The position numbers and the translations under genes are program-made. This document shows positions 52,778-62,058 of a stretch of 64,000 nt of DNA, in pieces (the first letter of the stretch is position 1; each line of letters starts with the position of its first letter). Below the pieces are notes generated by a model, which saw only the letters and a list, made by a program, of their open reading frames with translations, was not told the origin of the DNA and did no database searches. Origin of the DNA: Paenibacillus sp. FSL K6-3182 (GTDB lineage: Bacteria; Bacillota; Bacilli; Paenibacillales; Paenibacillaceae). The stretch is from the NCBI RefSeq assembly GCF_037976325.1, contig NZ_CP150265.1:2661501-2725500 (forward strand). The letters are read 5' to 3'.

Positions 52778-53638
52778 ATGAAAAAAACCAGAGGCGAAAA
52801 GCTGTTTTATATTTTTAATTGTGTACTTCTTGGAATTATCGCTTTGCTTGCGTTGTACCCGTTTGTTTATGTCTTATCTGCATCGATGAGCTCCTCCCAA
52901 TCGGTCGTTACAGGCAAGGTGATCTTGCTGCCGCACGATATTAACTTTGACTCCTATGCAAAGGTACTATCGGAAAAGGGAATTTGGATTGCCTATTTAA
53001 ACACGTTTTATTACACCATTTTCGGTGTAATCGTCAATTTAATTCTCACCATTTGTGGTGCCTATGCCTTGTCCAAGAAACGGGTTATGGGGCGTACGGC
53101 CATCAGCTTCTTTATCGCGCTGACGATGTGGTTCCAACCCGGCATGATTCCGACCTATCTTAATTTTCGAGATTTGAACATGCTCGACAGTAGATTTACG
53201 ATTATTATCGGTTTCGCGATTACGACTTTCTATGTCTTCCTCATGAGAACGTTCTTCCAGACCATTCCGGAGGAACTCGAAGAAGCGGCAAAGGTTGATG
53301 GTGCAAATGATCTTACGATCTTATGGAAAGTGTATTTGCCGCTGTCCAAAGCTTCGCTTGTGACGATCGGATTGTTCTATGCGGTACACCGTTGGAACGG
53401 CTATTTCTGGACGATGATCCTCCTCAGCGACGAGAGTAAGGTACCGCTGCAAGTCCTGCTAAAGAAACTTATCGTAGAGATGAACGTGAGCGACGAGATG
53501 GGCAATATGGCGATATATTCAAAGGAAACAATTATTTATGCAACTATTATCGTTTCCATTATTCCGATTGTTGCAGCCTATCCCTTCATTCAGAAATACT
53601 TTGTCAAAGGCACCATGATCGGCTCCGTCAAAGGCTAG
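52778..53638 (+). CDS. LplC-type ABC sugar permease (locus C)
   Basis: 286 residues, six membrane helices, EAA-type loop LEEAAKVDGANDLTILWKVY and the LplC C-terminal signature AYPFIQKYFVKGTMIGSVKG. GTAGGTGATGGAAG is the ribosome site. Transcribed ten bases after the first permease. Confidence 0.93.
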   Translation: MKKTRGEKLFYIFNCVLLGIIALLALYPFVYVLSASMSSSQSVVTGKVILLPHDINFDSYAKVLSEKGIWIAYLNTFYYTIFGVIVNLILTICGAYALSKKRVMGRTAISFFIALTMWFQPGMIPTYLNFRDLNMLDSRFTIIIGFAITTFYVFLMRTFFQTIPEELEEAAKVDGANDLTILWKVYLPLSKASLVTIGLFYAVHRWNGYFWTMILLSDESKVPLQVLLKKLIVEMNVSDEMGNMAIYSKETIIYATIIVSIIPIVAAYPFIQKYFVKGTMIGSVKG

Positions 53639-53696
53639 TGGCTGCTTCAATCTTTTTATTATGAAATCAAGAAACCAATATTGGGAGGTCATAAAT

Positions 53697-55322
53697 GTGG
53701 GTAACAAAAAAAGGATAAAAGCATCTGCCTTAATCATGGTGACAGTCGGTATGCTGCTAGCGGGCTGTAGCAACAATAATGTGCCGCAAAATAGTGGAAG
53801 TTCGGCGATTGATTCAAAAGAGACGGATACAAAGCAGCTATCCGGGCAACTGATCGCAAAAGACCCACTTGAGCTGACGATCCATATGCATTACTCAGAT
53901 AAGTTTATTTTCGACGATAACTGGCCCATCTTCAAAGAAGCGGCAGCGATGACCAATATTAAGTTGAAAGGAACGGCATCATCTAAAGCTTCGACGAATA
54001 GTAAAGAACTGTTCAATACAATGATGGCTTCTGGGAAAATTCCTGATTTGGTTCATCATCAAATTAAGGAGCAGTACGACAGCCTTGGGGTTGAAGGAGC
54101 CTTTCTTGAGCTAGATGGACTGATTGAAGAACATGCCCCGAACATTAAAAAGTTCTTTTCCGAACATCCTGATGCAGCCAAATATATGAAAGCCAATAAC
54201 GGCAAAACGTATTTCCTTAACTTTACTCCGGATGGACCGGCTGCCAGGGGCTGGTTTGTGCGCCAGGATTGGCTGGAAAAACTGGGACTTGAGCAACCGA
54301 AAACGGTAGATGAGCTGTATGTACTATTGAAAGCATTCAAAGAAAAGGATCCGAACGGCAACGGAGCAAAGGATGAAATTCCATATTTCAGCAGGTCGAA
54401 GCTGGATGGAATTTACGACCTGCTGATCCAGTGGGGTGTGCAGGGCGGGGCCGATGCGGCCAAACGTGGATTTTACGCGGACAACGGTGTCGTCAAGTAC
54501 GGCATGTATGAGCCAGGATATAAGACGGCAATCGAGAATATTGCGAAGTGGTACAAGGAAGGCTTAATCGATAAAGAAATTTTCACCCGCGGAGCGAAAG
54601 CGCGTGACATTTTGCTCGGAGACAATGTCGGCGGCATGACACACGATTGGTTCGCCAGCACGGCTAATTTCAATGATATTCTTGCGTATAAGATTCCTAG
54701 CTTCTCCTTTGTTCCGATGACGCCACCAATGAATACCGAGGGCAAAGTCGTCGAAGAGAGTTCCCGTAAAGGGACGCATGCGAGCGGATGGGGAATCTCA
54801 GCGAGTACCAAGCATCCCGTCGAAGCGATCAAATATATGGATTTCTGGTTCTCCGAGGAGGGTCGGAGACTGATGAACTTTGGCATCGAAGGAAAGGACT
54901 ATGACCTCGTGGACGGCAAGCCTAAGTTTAAAGACTCCGTATTGAAAAATAAAGAAAAGACAGTTATTCAACAGCTTCAGGAAGAGGGAGCTCAGATCGA
55001 GCTTGCCTTCCATCAAGACTATGCTTACGAAGAACAATGGACAAACGCGACTGCGTTGAAAGGTATCAAGGAATACATTGACAATGGTTATATTATGCAA
55101 GCCTACCCGCCGATCTCGTATACGGATGAGGAACGGACCAAATTTGAAGAGCTAAACGCGGGCGTATTGACCTACGTCGAGGAAAAGCTGCAGAGATGGG
55201 TGCTCGGCGTAGAACCGATCAACGATGAGACATTCAGCAAGTATATTAAGGAGTTGGAAGACTTAGGCATCAAGCAATTGCTTGAACTGGAACAAGGTGC
55301 ATATGACCGTTACATGAAATAG
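53697..55322 (+). CDS. ABC transporter extracellular sugar-binding lipoprotein (locus C)
   Basis: About 541 residues from GTG 53697 (TTGGGAGGT upstream); an ATG at 53661 lies before that ribosome site. Signal peptide and lipobox MVTVGMLLAGCSN (Cys about residue 23), Ser/Asn linker, then a binding-protein fold with FVRQDWLEKLGLEQPKTVDE and DPNGNGAKDEIPYF (a likely calcium loop as in LplA-type proteins). Third gene of the importer operon. The lyase and hydrolase after it suggest a uronic-acid oligosaccharide as substrate. Confidence 0.93.
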   Translation: MGNKKRIKASALIMVTVGMLLAGCSNNNVPQNSGSSAIDSKETDTKQLSGQLIAKDPLELTIHMHYSDKFIFDDNWPIFKEAAAMTNIKLKGTASSKASTNSKELFNTMMASGKIPDLVHHQIKEQYDSLGVEGAFLELDGLIEEHAPNIKKFFSEHPDAAKYMKANNGKTYFLNFTPDGPAARGWFVRQDWLEKLGLEQPKTVDELYVLLKAFKEKDPNGNGAKDEIPYFSRSKLDGIYDLLIQWGVQGGADAAKRGFYADNGVVKYGMYEPGYKTAIENIAKWYKEGLIDKEIFTRGAKARDILLGDNVGGMTHDWFASTANFNDILAYKIPSFSFVPMTPPMNTEGKVVEESSRKGTHASGWGISASTKHPVEAIKYMDFWFSEEGRRLMNFGIEGKDYDLVDGKPKFKDSVLKNKEKTVIQQLQEEGAQIELAFHQDYAYEEQWTNATALKGIKEYIDNGYIMQAYPPISYTDEERTKFEELNAGVLTYVEEKLQRWVLGVEPINDETFSKYIKELEDLGIKQLLELEQGAYDRYMK

Positions 55323-55331
55323 TTGGAACCC

Positions 55332-55366
55332 CTCCCTCCGGAGTTGTGATCATTTCGGAGGGAGTA
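55332..55366 (+). terminator. Stem-loop between importer and lyase genes
   Basis: CTCCCTCCG and CGGAGGGAG form a nine-base-pair stem. The tail TATTCCTT is only weakly T-rich, so it probably dampens or protects transcripts rather than ending them completely. Confidence 0.6.
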
Positions 55367-55443
55367 TTCCTTCTGAATTGTACACGTTATCGAAAATCTG
55401 CTAGGGAGCATAGAAATGAAAATAATATGATGGAGATGAAGAA

Positions 55444-57393
55444 ATGAATCTGCAATCATTGTTGATTGAGCCGATAAGTACAACAGAGCTGCTAGCTAAC
55501 TTGCGTTCGCGGCTAGAGCCGATGGAAGATAAAGCCGCCTATATAGCAGCCCATATGCCTGATCATGTGCGCGAGACGATCGCGAATGCCGAACTCGCTT
55601 ATCGAGGTATGATTATGCTTCCCGGTACGGGGGGAGTCAGGGAGTTTGTAGGGCACCCGCCTAACTGGCTGGAGCGCAGACATAATGATAATGAATATTT
55701 ATGGTAGCTGAATCGCATGACACATTGGCAGGACTTGCTGGAAGCCTATTCTCTCACTAAGGATGAAAAGTACGGTCTCAAGGTCATCGACGAAATGATG
55801 GACTGGATCGAGCTAGTCACTATTCCCGAGGACTTACTCGATAAGCCGCTTGACTATTTTACGGAATGCCATCCGCTCAGGGTTTTGGAGATTGGTATTC
55901 GAGCCTACAAAATTTGGCCGCTTATCCTGGAGCATCTAGGTCATTCGGAGCTGTTTACGGAGGCAGTGTTGGAGCAGTATTTAACGGTCATTTACAAGCA
56001 AATAAAAGCTCTGCGCAGCGTGTCGCCTCAGCTGTGGCCTAAAGCGGATCATAATCATTATTTAATGGAGTGTTTGGGTCTTCTGACGACGGCACTTTAT
56101 TTTCCCGAGCTGAAAGAAGCGGAGGAATGGAAGGCTTTTGCGATCGATGGCATCGAAAAGTGCAGTATAGCGCAGCTGACGGAGGACGGCGGTCAAATCG
56201 AGGGCTGCCCATCGTATCATAATGGCTGCATGTTCTGGTTCGGGCTGGCTGTGGTTATGGCTAAACGCTTCCATTTTCAGTTCTCACCAGCGTACATGGA
56301 GCGGTTTAGAAAAAACTTGGATTACTCGATCTACTCGTTAAGACCAACCGGGAAATGTGTACCTGTCGGCGATTCCTATGCGAATCCCCTTGCTGTAATG
56401 TCCGGCGTCTATGGGTATTTTGCATTGGAGGATGTATCCTGGCTCGGACTTGCAACGAATTTAATCGATGTGACCGAGGTGGTACGGGAAGCAAGCAAGC
56501 ATGTATGGAGGGCGCTCAATGTCCGCAAATTCGTGGAAGAGCTGTATTCTCTGCAGGGCAGACAGTTTGTATTGGATAAGCCCACGACGTTTTGGAATCG
56601 CACGTTGCATCAAGCGATTATCCGCAGCGGCTGGGATTCAAAGGCTCTCAGTTTTTTGTTTACATGTAAAAGCCCTGTTCAAAATGCCCATGCCCATATT
56701 GATTTAATGAGCTTTGATTTTACTGCGCTCGGAAAAGACATGATTTGCGATCCCGGATTTTTTTGTTATCGAGATGATGAGGACCGCAAACAGTTCAAGA
56801 GTTCAAATTATCACTCTACGCTGCTAATCGATGAGCGAGATCATTTCGAGTATATTCGCCCCTTTCAATACGGACCGCAAAAACCCGGCGGAATCTACAA
56901 TGTGGAGGATAGAGGTTTCTACAAGCTCGCCAGCGCCTGCCATACAAACTACGAACCGGTGATTCATCACAGGCATATTTCACTGGTTGATAATCGGTTC
57001 GTTCTTATTGCGGACCTTGTAGAAGGGCTGGATAATCATAGCGTTCAGCGCTATTTCCATCTGGATTTTGTCGAGGTAAAGGAGAACTTGGGCGGCGTGA
57101 TTGCGACGAGCGAAATTGCGAATCTGGCGATTGCGACAAGCCATATAGGGGAATTGGATTTTCTACAAGGAAGGTTGTCTGATGAGACCGATCTCTCAAG
57201 GCCTTCGACAAGGGTACGCTTCCAAGATAGATTCAGCGGTACGGTTGCTTTCTTGACGGTGCTTATTCCTTTCCAAGTGGGGCAGCAGCCTGCCGTTCAG
57301 ATTGTTGAAACAGCGGATGGTGTATTTAACTTCGAGCTTGGAGAGCGATACTTTGTTTCGATACACGAAAGAGATATGCGCATATCCAAATAG
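55444..57393 (+). pseudogene. Heparinase II/III-family lyase with in-frame amber codon
   Basis: One continuous frame of 649 codons is interrupted only by TAG at 55705-55707: ..NDNEYLW stop LNRMTHWQDLLEAY... The family continues this helix without a break, so a CAG-to-TAG change (Gln to stop, codon 88) is likely. The first part is the alpha/alpha-toroid start (MLPGTGGVREFVGHPPNWL); later come ADHNHYLMECLGLLTTALYF, QIEGCPSYHNG (His/Tyr of the active site) and a C-terminal beta-sandwich with HAHIDLMSFDF. No signal peptide, so it would act on imported oligouronides. Unless the stop is suppressed or downstream translation restarts at ATG 55717, the enzyme is lost. Confidence 0.83.
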
Positions 57394-57440
57394 GTTTGAA
57401 AAGGCAAAACCCTTAGAAAGATATGAATAGGAGTGAAAAG

Positions 57441-58580
57441 ATGTTGAACCTACAGACTGACGATCAAATTTGGGTTGAAAATGTTATTTCCAAAATAACA
57501 GCCAAAATGGGCGCAGTAAGTGAAAGATCAAGCAGCAAAATTCCATATACCACTAGTAACGGTGAGCACGATAACCAGATCAAGAAAGATATCAACTGGT
57601 GGACAAATGGATTCTGGGGCGGCATGATGTGGCTTATGTACCATGAAACCGGGGCTCAGGAGTACAAGGATATCGCCAATTTCACGGAAGATGCTTTGGA
57701 TGCTTGTCTCCATCAATTCTACGGTCTGCATCATGATGTCGGTTTTATGTGGCTGCCTACGAGTGTGGCCAATTATAAAGTTACAGGTAATCTGGAATCC
57801 CGCAAGAGGGCACTGCATGCCGCCAACTTGCTTGCTGGACGATTAAACTTGGTGGGCGGGTTTATCCGCGCTTGGAACGATGATACAACCAGCGAAGATA
57901 CGAGAGGGTGGGCGATCGTGGATTGCATGATGAATCTTCCTCTTCTGTATTGGGCGAGCGAAGAGACCAATGATCCGCGATATGCGCAAATCGCGATGAA
58001 GCATGCGGACACAGCTCTCGATGCTTTTATTAGGCCGGACGGTTCCGTGAATCATATCGTGGAGTTCGACCCATTCAAGGGAAGCGTTGTCCGAACTTAT
58101 GGCGGTCAAGGATTCGAGGAAGGCTCGTCGTGGACGCGTGGGCAGACGTGGGCTTTGTACGGCTTTATGATCAGTTATAAGCATACAGGGAAGCAGGAGT
58201 ATTTGCAGGCAGCCAAACGCGTGGCGCATTATTTTATGGCGAATACTCCGGATAACGGCATTATTCCGATCGATTTCCGTCAACCGAACGAGCCCGCTTA
58301 CGAAGATTCCACGGCAGCGGCGATCGCGGCTTGCGGACTGATCGAAATCGCCAAAGCAGTTGGCGAGTACGAAAAGGAAGTCTATCTGAAGGCCGCACTG
58401 AAGCTGCTGAAAACGTTGGACGTTTCTCGCTGCGACTGGACGACGGATTCCGATCATCTGTTGATCAATGGTTCAGCAGCGTATCATCATCATGACATTC
58501 ATATTTCAATCATTTATGGCGACTATTACTTCATGGAAGCTGTTTTCAAGCTAAAAGGGAACGACTTGTTTTTGTGGTAG
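57441..58580 (+). CDS. GH88-type unsaturated glucuronyl hydrolase
   Basis: About 379 residues from ATG 57441 (TAGGAGTG upstream). The alpha/alpha-barrel shows DINWWTNGFWGGMMWLMYHE, HHDVGFMW (D99) and WAIVDCMMNLPLLYWA (D161), which correspond to the two catalytic Asp residues of unsaturated glucuronyl hydrolases; SSWTRGQTWALYGFMISYKH is also typical. It removes the unsaturated uronic acid left at the non-reducing end by polysaccharide lyases. It follows the heparinase-type gene, so the two form a degradation pathway for oligouronides brought in by the importer. Confidence 0.92.
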   Translation: MLNLQTDDQIWVENVISKITAKMGAVSERSSSKIPYTTSNGEHDNQIKKDINWWTNGFWGGMMWLMYHETGAQEYKDIANFTEDALDACLHQFYGLHHDVGFMWLPTSVANYKVTGNLESRKRALHAANLLAGRLNLVGGFIRAWNDDTTSEDTRGWAIVDCMMNLPLLYWASEETNDPRYAQIAMKHADTALDAFIRPDGSVNHIVEFDPFKGSVVRTYGGQGFEEGSSWTRGQTWALYGFMISYKHTGKQEYLQAAKRVAHYFMANTPDNGIIPIDFRQPNEPAYEDSTAAAIAACGLIEIAKAVGEYEKEVYLKAALKLLKTLDVSRCDWTTDSDHLLINGSAAYHHHDIHISIIYGDYYFMEAVFKLKGNDLFLW

Positions 58581-58655
58581 TAAAATGATGAGAAACAACG
58601 AGAATATCATCCTAGCAATAAATTGTAGTAAGTAAGTTGAAATGCTAGATCTGTT

Positions 58656-58762
58656 GGTTAGCTTGAAATATCGCGGGAGCAGGAGAAGTGCATTCACTGC
58701 GTTTTCGGGAAACGGTAGAGATACTTAAGGATAAACGGATTAAGAAGATATTTTATTTGGGG
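58656..58762 (+). pseudogene. Manganese catalase 3' remnant, copy 3, eroded
   Basis: GTTAGCTTGAAATAT, GTGCATTCACTGCG, ACTTAAGGATAA and AAGAAGATATTTTATT mark the last 35 or so codons of the same catalase, with internal indels and no reading frame left. It matches copies 1 and 2 and is the most decayed. Confidence 0.8.
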
Positions 58763-58764
58763 TG

Positions 58765-58797
58765 AGCCTCTCTGCAGGGTGATGCGGGGAGGTTTTT
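58765..58797 (+). terminator. Terminator of catalase remnant copy 3
   Basis: GCCTCTCTGCAGGG then TGATGCGGGGAGGTTTTT, the same hairpin as after copies 1 and 2 with small changes. It may now end the locus C transcript. Confidence 0.75.
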
Positions 58798-58814
58798 CCT
58801 TTTGCCTGCTGATG

Positions 58815-58838
58815 TTGTTAGACTAACGGGCAGTTTAG
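58815..58838 (+). repeat. Intergenic element, right arm only
   Basis: GTTAGACTAACGGGCAGTTT then AGG, following catalase remnant 3 exactly as a right arm follows remnant 2 at 23041. Confidence 0.7.
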
Positions 58839-58845
58839 GTTTAGC

Positions 58846-58930
58846 ATAGAAATGGCTAAATCGAAAACATGAAACAGAAAACCTGAAAGTTACACTTTTT
58901 GAATAAAAGTAAATGCAATATAATGTCCTA
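58846..58930 (+). repeat. Dispersed repeat with -10-like box, copy 2
   Basis: AAATCGAAAACATGAAACAG then AGTTACACTTTTTGAATAAA and AGTAAATGCAATATAATGTC plus CTAG. Partner of 45751-45838. No intact gene follows; an open-frame remnant does. Confidence 0.6.
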
Positions 58931-58938
58931 GCAGCCTC

Positions 58939-59085
58939 CTAAATGAAGTAAATGCTGAAATTAGGATTCGAGGACAGAATGGACATCTACGATCTTATAT
59001 TGAAGAAAGAATTGAAAATAATGGCAAGACACTGTTAGCTGAAAATTTCGAGTTTACTTGGGTGACAGAAGATGACAAGACATAA
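58939..59085 (+). pseudogene. Unrecognised open-frame remnant
   Basis: An open frame without a clear start reads IRGQNGHLRSYIEERIENNG then KTLLAENFEFTWVTEDDKT and a TAA. It looks like the C-terminal end of a real protein whose front is missing. I do not recognise it. Confidence 0.3.
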
Positions 59086-59155
59086 AATATTACCTTTCCT
59101 AATTGATTTATTTGTGAAAAGTAATTCTGCATTTTTTCAAAATACTCAGGAAATC

Positions 59156-59186
59156 GCTTAAGCTAACGGGGATAGATAGTTGATTA
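59156..59186 (+). repeat. Intergenic element, left arm only
   Basis: CTTAAGCTAACGGGGATAGA then TAGTTGATT. The hairpin that should follow is weak (GAGTAGGCGCTATT..) and no right arm is seen. Confidence 0.65.
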
Positions 59187-59248
59187 ACATATGGATGAGT
59201 AGGCGCTATTAACGGAAAACATAGTAATTATCAAGAGGTGATTAGAAC

Positions 59249-59503
59249 TTGTGGAAGTATATTGAACCGAGTTATTACATCGCGTTAGAAAGCTGTTTAA
59301 AGGAATCATGTGATGGAGAGAAAATACTTGAGGAAATAGTTAACGACCATTTGCAGAAGAGTAAAGGGGGCAAAAGTGAAGAAAGTAAATGGCTGGTTAT
59401 TGATACATATCAGTTATCGTGGAACTGGGATGAGTATATGAGATTCAGAAGAAAAAAAGGGAATTTCGAAAAGGAAGGACTTAGAATAGATGAATCCTAT
59501 TGA
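59249..59503 (+). CDS. Unknown small protein (84 aa)
   Basis: TTG start after AAGAGGTGATT. Soluble, with many Lys/Glu and Trp (MWKYIEPSYYIALESCLKES; WLVIDTYQLSWNWDEYMRFR). No family recognised. It lies between a left half-element and a complete element, and its stop is about 15 bases before the latter. Confidence 0.6.
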   Translation: MWKYIEPSYYIALESCLKESCDGEKILEEIVNDHLQKSKGGKSEESKWLVIDTYQLSWNWDEYMRFRRKKGNFEKEGLRIDESY

Positions 59504-59519
59504 TGAATCGTTATAAGTC

Positions 59520-59613
59520 GTTCAACTAACGACACAGGATAGTTGTGCAACGATAGAGCGGATTGCTATGGTAGCTGCTCTCTTCTTCATTAAGCTAACA
59601 GGCAGGATACTTG
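59520..59613 (+). repeat. Intergenic palindromic element, complete
   Basis: Left arm GTTCAACTAACGACACAGGA then TAGTTGTGCAAC, central hairpin GAGCGGATTGCTATGGTAGC then TGCTC with T-rich tail, right arm TTAAGCTAACAGGCAGGATA. Confidence 0.88.
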
Positions 59614-59676
59614 AATTTGAATCATTTGGCGAATAATATTAGAATTAAAATTACTTAGATACTGGAGAATGTAACA

Positions 59677-60165
59677 ATGCAAATTCGTGAAATTGAAGAA
59701 AAGGACAATCAAACAATAGAGCGAATTATTAGACGCTCATTGGAATCATTTAACCTAAACATTCCGGGAACAGCATATTTTGACCCTCAACTCAGCAATC
59801 TGGCACAATATTACAAGGAACAACCAAATTCAAAGTACTGGGTTGTAGTGAATGAACAAAACGAAGTGGTAGGCGGTGTGGGGATTGCACCTTTTGGGCA
59901 GAAACCGGGAATTTGTGAGTTGCAAAAGCTATACATTACACCGGAAGCTCAAGGTATGGGTCTGTCGAATGATCTTATGAAAGTAGCACTCGGCTTCGCC
60001 AAGGAACACTATACACATTGTTATTTAGAAACATTGATGAAACTTCAAGCAGCAAATCTCCTCTACATCAAATTAGGTTTCCAACAACTTGAAAAACCAT
60101 TAGAAGGTTCAGAGCATAATGCTACAGATGCTTGGTTTATAAAAGAGTTATCGATTTTGGATTAG
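59677..60165 (+). CDS. GNAT-family N-acetyltransferase
   Basis: 162 residues. Standard GNAT layout: MQIREIEEKDNQTIERIIRR, WVVVNEQNEVVGGVGIAPFG, LQKLYITPEAQGMGLSNDLM (acetyl-CoA loop Q-G-M-G-L/S) and AANLLYIKLGFQQLEKPL. GGAGAATG precedes the ATG. The second acetyltransferase of the accessory zone; its substrate is unknown. Confidence 0.9.
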   Translation: MQIREIEEKDNQTIERIIRRSLESFNLNIPGTAYFDPQLSNLAQYYKEQPNSKYWVVVNEQNEVVGGVGIAPFGQKPGICELQKLYITPEAQGMGLSNDLMKVALGFAKEHYTHCYLETLMKLQAANLLYIKLGFQQLEKPLEGSEHNATDAWFIKELSILD

Positions 60166-60270
60166 TGCATTATCCCGAAGGTGATGTTAGCACATGGCTG
60201 GAGATTTTTAGAACGATAGTTCAATGAACTTCCAGATTTAATTAATTTAAAATAAAAAAAGTGATTCAGC
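60166..60270. other. Intergenic remnant with arm-like GATAGTTCAAT
   Basis: GAACGATAGTTCAATGAAC (about 60211-60229) resembles the second half of a left arm. There may be a ruined extra element here. Confidence 0.4.
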
Positions 60271-60350
60271 TATTGGAACACGTTAGCGTGAAAACAATGA
60301 GTAGTCTGCCGCAGCAGCTGCTCATTGTTTTTTCTGTTACTCTAAGGTTG
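60271..60350 (+). repeat. Intergenic element, diverged arms
   Basis: Left arm reduced to ATTGGAACACGTTAGCGTGA, central hairpin CAATGAGTAGTCTGCCGCAG then CAGCTGCTCATTG with TTTTTT, right arm TGTTACTCTAAGGTTG. Confidence 0.65.
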
Positions 60351-60536
60351 TTTTTCATGTACTTAATCCTATGGATTTGCTTTCTAATTTCAACGAGACA
60401 ACAAAGGAGCACGGGGCCTTCCTACTAGACTTGTCTTCTGTTCACTGAGCTGAGAAAGAACCTACAGTATTGTGCAGTAAATGTCGGGAAGGGAATTACC
60501 TTCTCTGCTATGCTTTGAGTAACGAGGGGAGGCGAT

Positions 60537-61409
60537 ATGATGGATATGCTGGCGAAACTGAACAAAGCTTTAAGCTATATTGAGGAGAATCTTACTGATC
60601 ATGTGGACTACCAGGAGGCTGCGAAAATTGCCTGCTGTTCAGAATATCATTTTACACGGATGTTCTCATTTCTTGCAGGCATTACTCTGTCGGAATACAT
60701 TCGCCGAAGACGCTTAACTTTGGCAGCACTCGAGCTAAGCCACAGTGACATCAAGATCATCGATGCTGCGATGAAATACGGATATACTTCGCCGGATTCC
60801 TTTGCTAGGGCTTTCCAAAGCATGCATGGGATTAATCCCTCGGAAGCCCGAATCCATGGACAGTCCCTCAAAGCCTTCCCGCGGATGACGTTTCAACTGA
60901 CTATCAAAGGAGGAAGTGAAATGAATTACCGTATTGAAGACAAAGAGGCTTTTCGCATCGTGGGAATCAAAAAAAGAGTGCCAATCGTATTTCAAGGGGT
61001 GAATCCGGAGATTGCAGCGATGTTTGAAGGGCTCACCCCAGAAATGATTGATAAGATTAAGAGTTATTCGAATGTTCAACCGTCAGGACTAATCAGTGCA
61101 TCCACGAATTTCAGTGAAGAGCGGTTTGAGGAGAAAGGAGAGCTCGATCATTACATTGGGGCGGCCACAACGAAAGATGGGGATGGCTTAGCCCAGTTGG
61201 AGGTGCAAGCCTCTACATGGGCTGTATTCACAGCCGTCGGCCCTTTTCCAAGTACTCTTCAAGAGATGTGGGGTCGCATTTATTCCGAATGGTTTCCATC
61301 CGCGGAATATGAGCTAAGCGATGGGCCGGAAATGCTCTGGCATGAGCACAAAGATGTAGCATCACCGCAATTTAAAAGCGAAATATGGATACCCATCATA
61401 AAGAAGTAA
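60537..61409 (+). CDS. AraC-family regulator with GyrI-like effector domain
   Basis: 290 residues: an N-terminal AraC DNA-binding domain ([40 protein letters not shown]) and a C-terminal GyrI-like small-molecule-binding domain ([40 protein letters not shown]). The layout is that of Rob/SoxS-like regulators of drug response. ATG follows GAGGGGAGGCGAT. The region before it (60351-60536) has no other feature. Confidence 0.92.
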   Translation: MMDMLAKLNKALSYIEENLTDHVDYQEAAKIACCSEYHFTRMFSFLAGITLSEYIRRRRLTLAALELSHSDIKIIDAAMKYGYTSPDSFARAFQSMHGINPSEARIHGQSLKAFPRMTFQLTIKGGSEMNYRIEDKEAFRIVGIKKRVPIVFQGVNPEIAAMFEGLTPEMIDKIKSYSNVQPSGLISASTNFSEERFEEKGELDHYIGAATTKDGDGLAQLEVQASTWAVFTAVGPFPSTLQEMWGRIYSEWFPSAEYELSDGPEMLWHEHKDVASPQFKSEIWIPIIKK

Positions 61410-61427
61410 GCAGCGGGAGCGTTAATG

Positions 61428-61522
61428 AAGCAACAGAGAAATATAGTTAAATGATAGACAGTGATGAGCAGGTACTACGGTAGCCTGCTCATTTCATTAA
61501 ACTAAGGGACAGGATAGTGGAA
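61428..61522 (+). repeat. Intergenic palindromic element, complete
   Basis: Left arm AACAGAGAAATATAGTTAAA, central hairpin GAGCAGGTACTACGGTAGCC then TGCTC with ATTTC, right arm TTAAACTAAGGGACAGGATA. The hairpin is the perfect form of the GAGCAGG..CCTGCTC class. Confidence 0.85.
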
Positions 61523-61547
61523 TTATTCCTTGGGGCAAACGTAAGAT

Positions 61548-61922
61548 ATGAATATCAATTTTGTGAAAAAAAGGGGTGATTTGGTGGTTATATTAGGAAT
61601 TTTTGCAATCGTATTTTCGATTTTCTTCATATTTTTATTAATTTTTGGACTTATACAGTGCAGGAAAAATAACTTCATTGCAGGCTTTTACTTCTTTCTT
61701 ATTATTTTAATATTGAAGATCTATGATTTTATTGCACCTTTTACAATAAGTCGACTCATTAATTCTTATGATGCGAACCGTACTACACTACCGCTTGGAA
61801 TGACATTTGGAGAGATGATCACAATACTGAATATCATCCCTAGAATCATAGAAGTTATTGCTTTTATCTTACTAGTTGTCGGACTATACCGAGTATGGAA
61901 ATCTAAGACATTAAAGCTATGA
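61548..61922 (+). CDS. Unknown membrane protein (124 aa)
   Basis: Three hydrophobic segments (VVILGIFAIVFSIFFIFLLI; AGFYFFLIILILKIYDFIAP; IIPRIIEVIAFILLVVGLYR). The ATG at 61548 has no good ribosome site, while GGGGTGA near 61573 would favour a GTG at 61584, giving a 112-residue protein that starts right at the first helix. No family recognised. Confidence 0.65.
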   Translation: MNINFVKKRGDLVVILGIFAIVFSIFFIFLLIFGLIQCRKNNFIAGFYFFLIILILKIYDFIAPFTISRLINSYDANRTTLPLGMTFGEMITILNIIPRIIEVIAFILLVVGLYRVWKSKTLKL

Positions 61923-61938
61923 AGCTGAGATAAGTGAT

Positions 61939-61966
61939 TGTGCTAACGGGGAGGATTGTTTATTGA
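61939..61966 (+). repeat. Intergenic element, left arm only
   Basis: TTGTGCTAACGGGGAGGATT then GTTTATTGAA, about 15 bases after the stop of the membrane-protein gene. No hairpin or right arm follows. Confidence 0.6.
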
Positions 61967-62058
61967 ATGTGCGAAATGCTTAAAATGTTAGGTGTTTACG
62001 AAGTTCGCAAGGAGCATGACCTGATCATAAAATAAGCCTTGTTTCAAGGAGGAAAAAC

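Noticed and set aside
27735..61522. Interpretation as canonical attC sites of a class 1-like integron
   Set aside because: The arms read G/A-CTAAC and ATAGTT rather than RYYYAAC and GTTRRRY, the arms are in direct orientation, and no IntI gene is visible. Only the general layout is similar.
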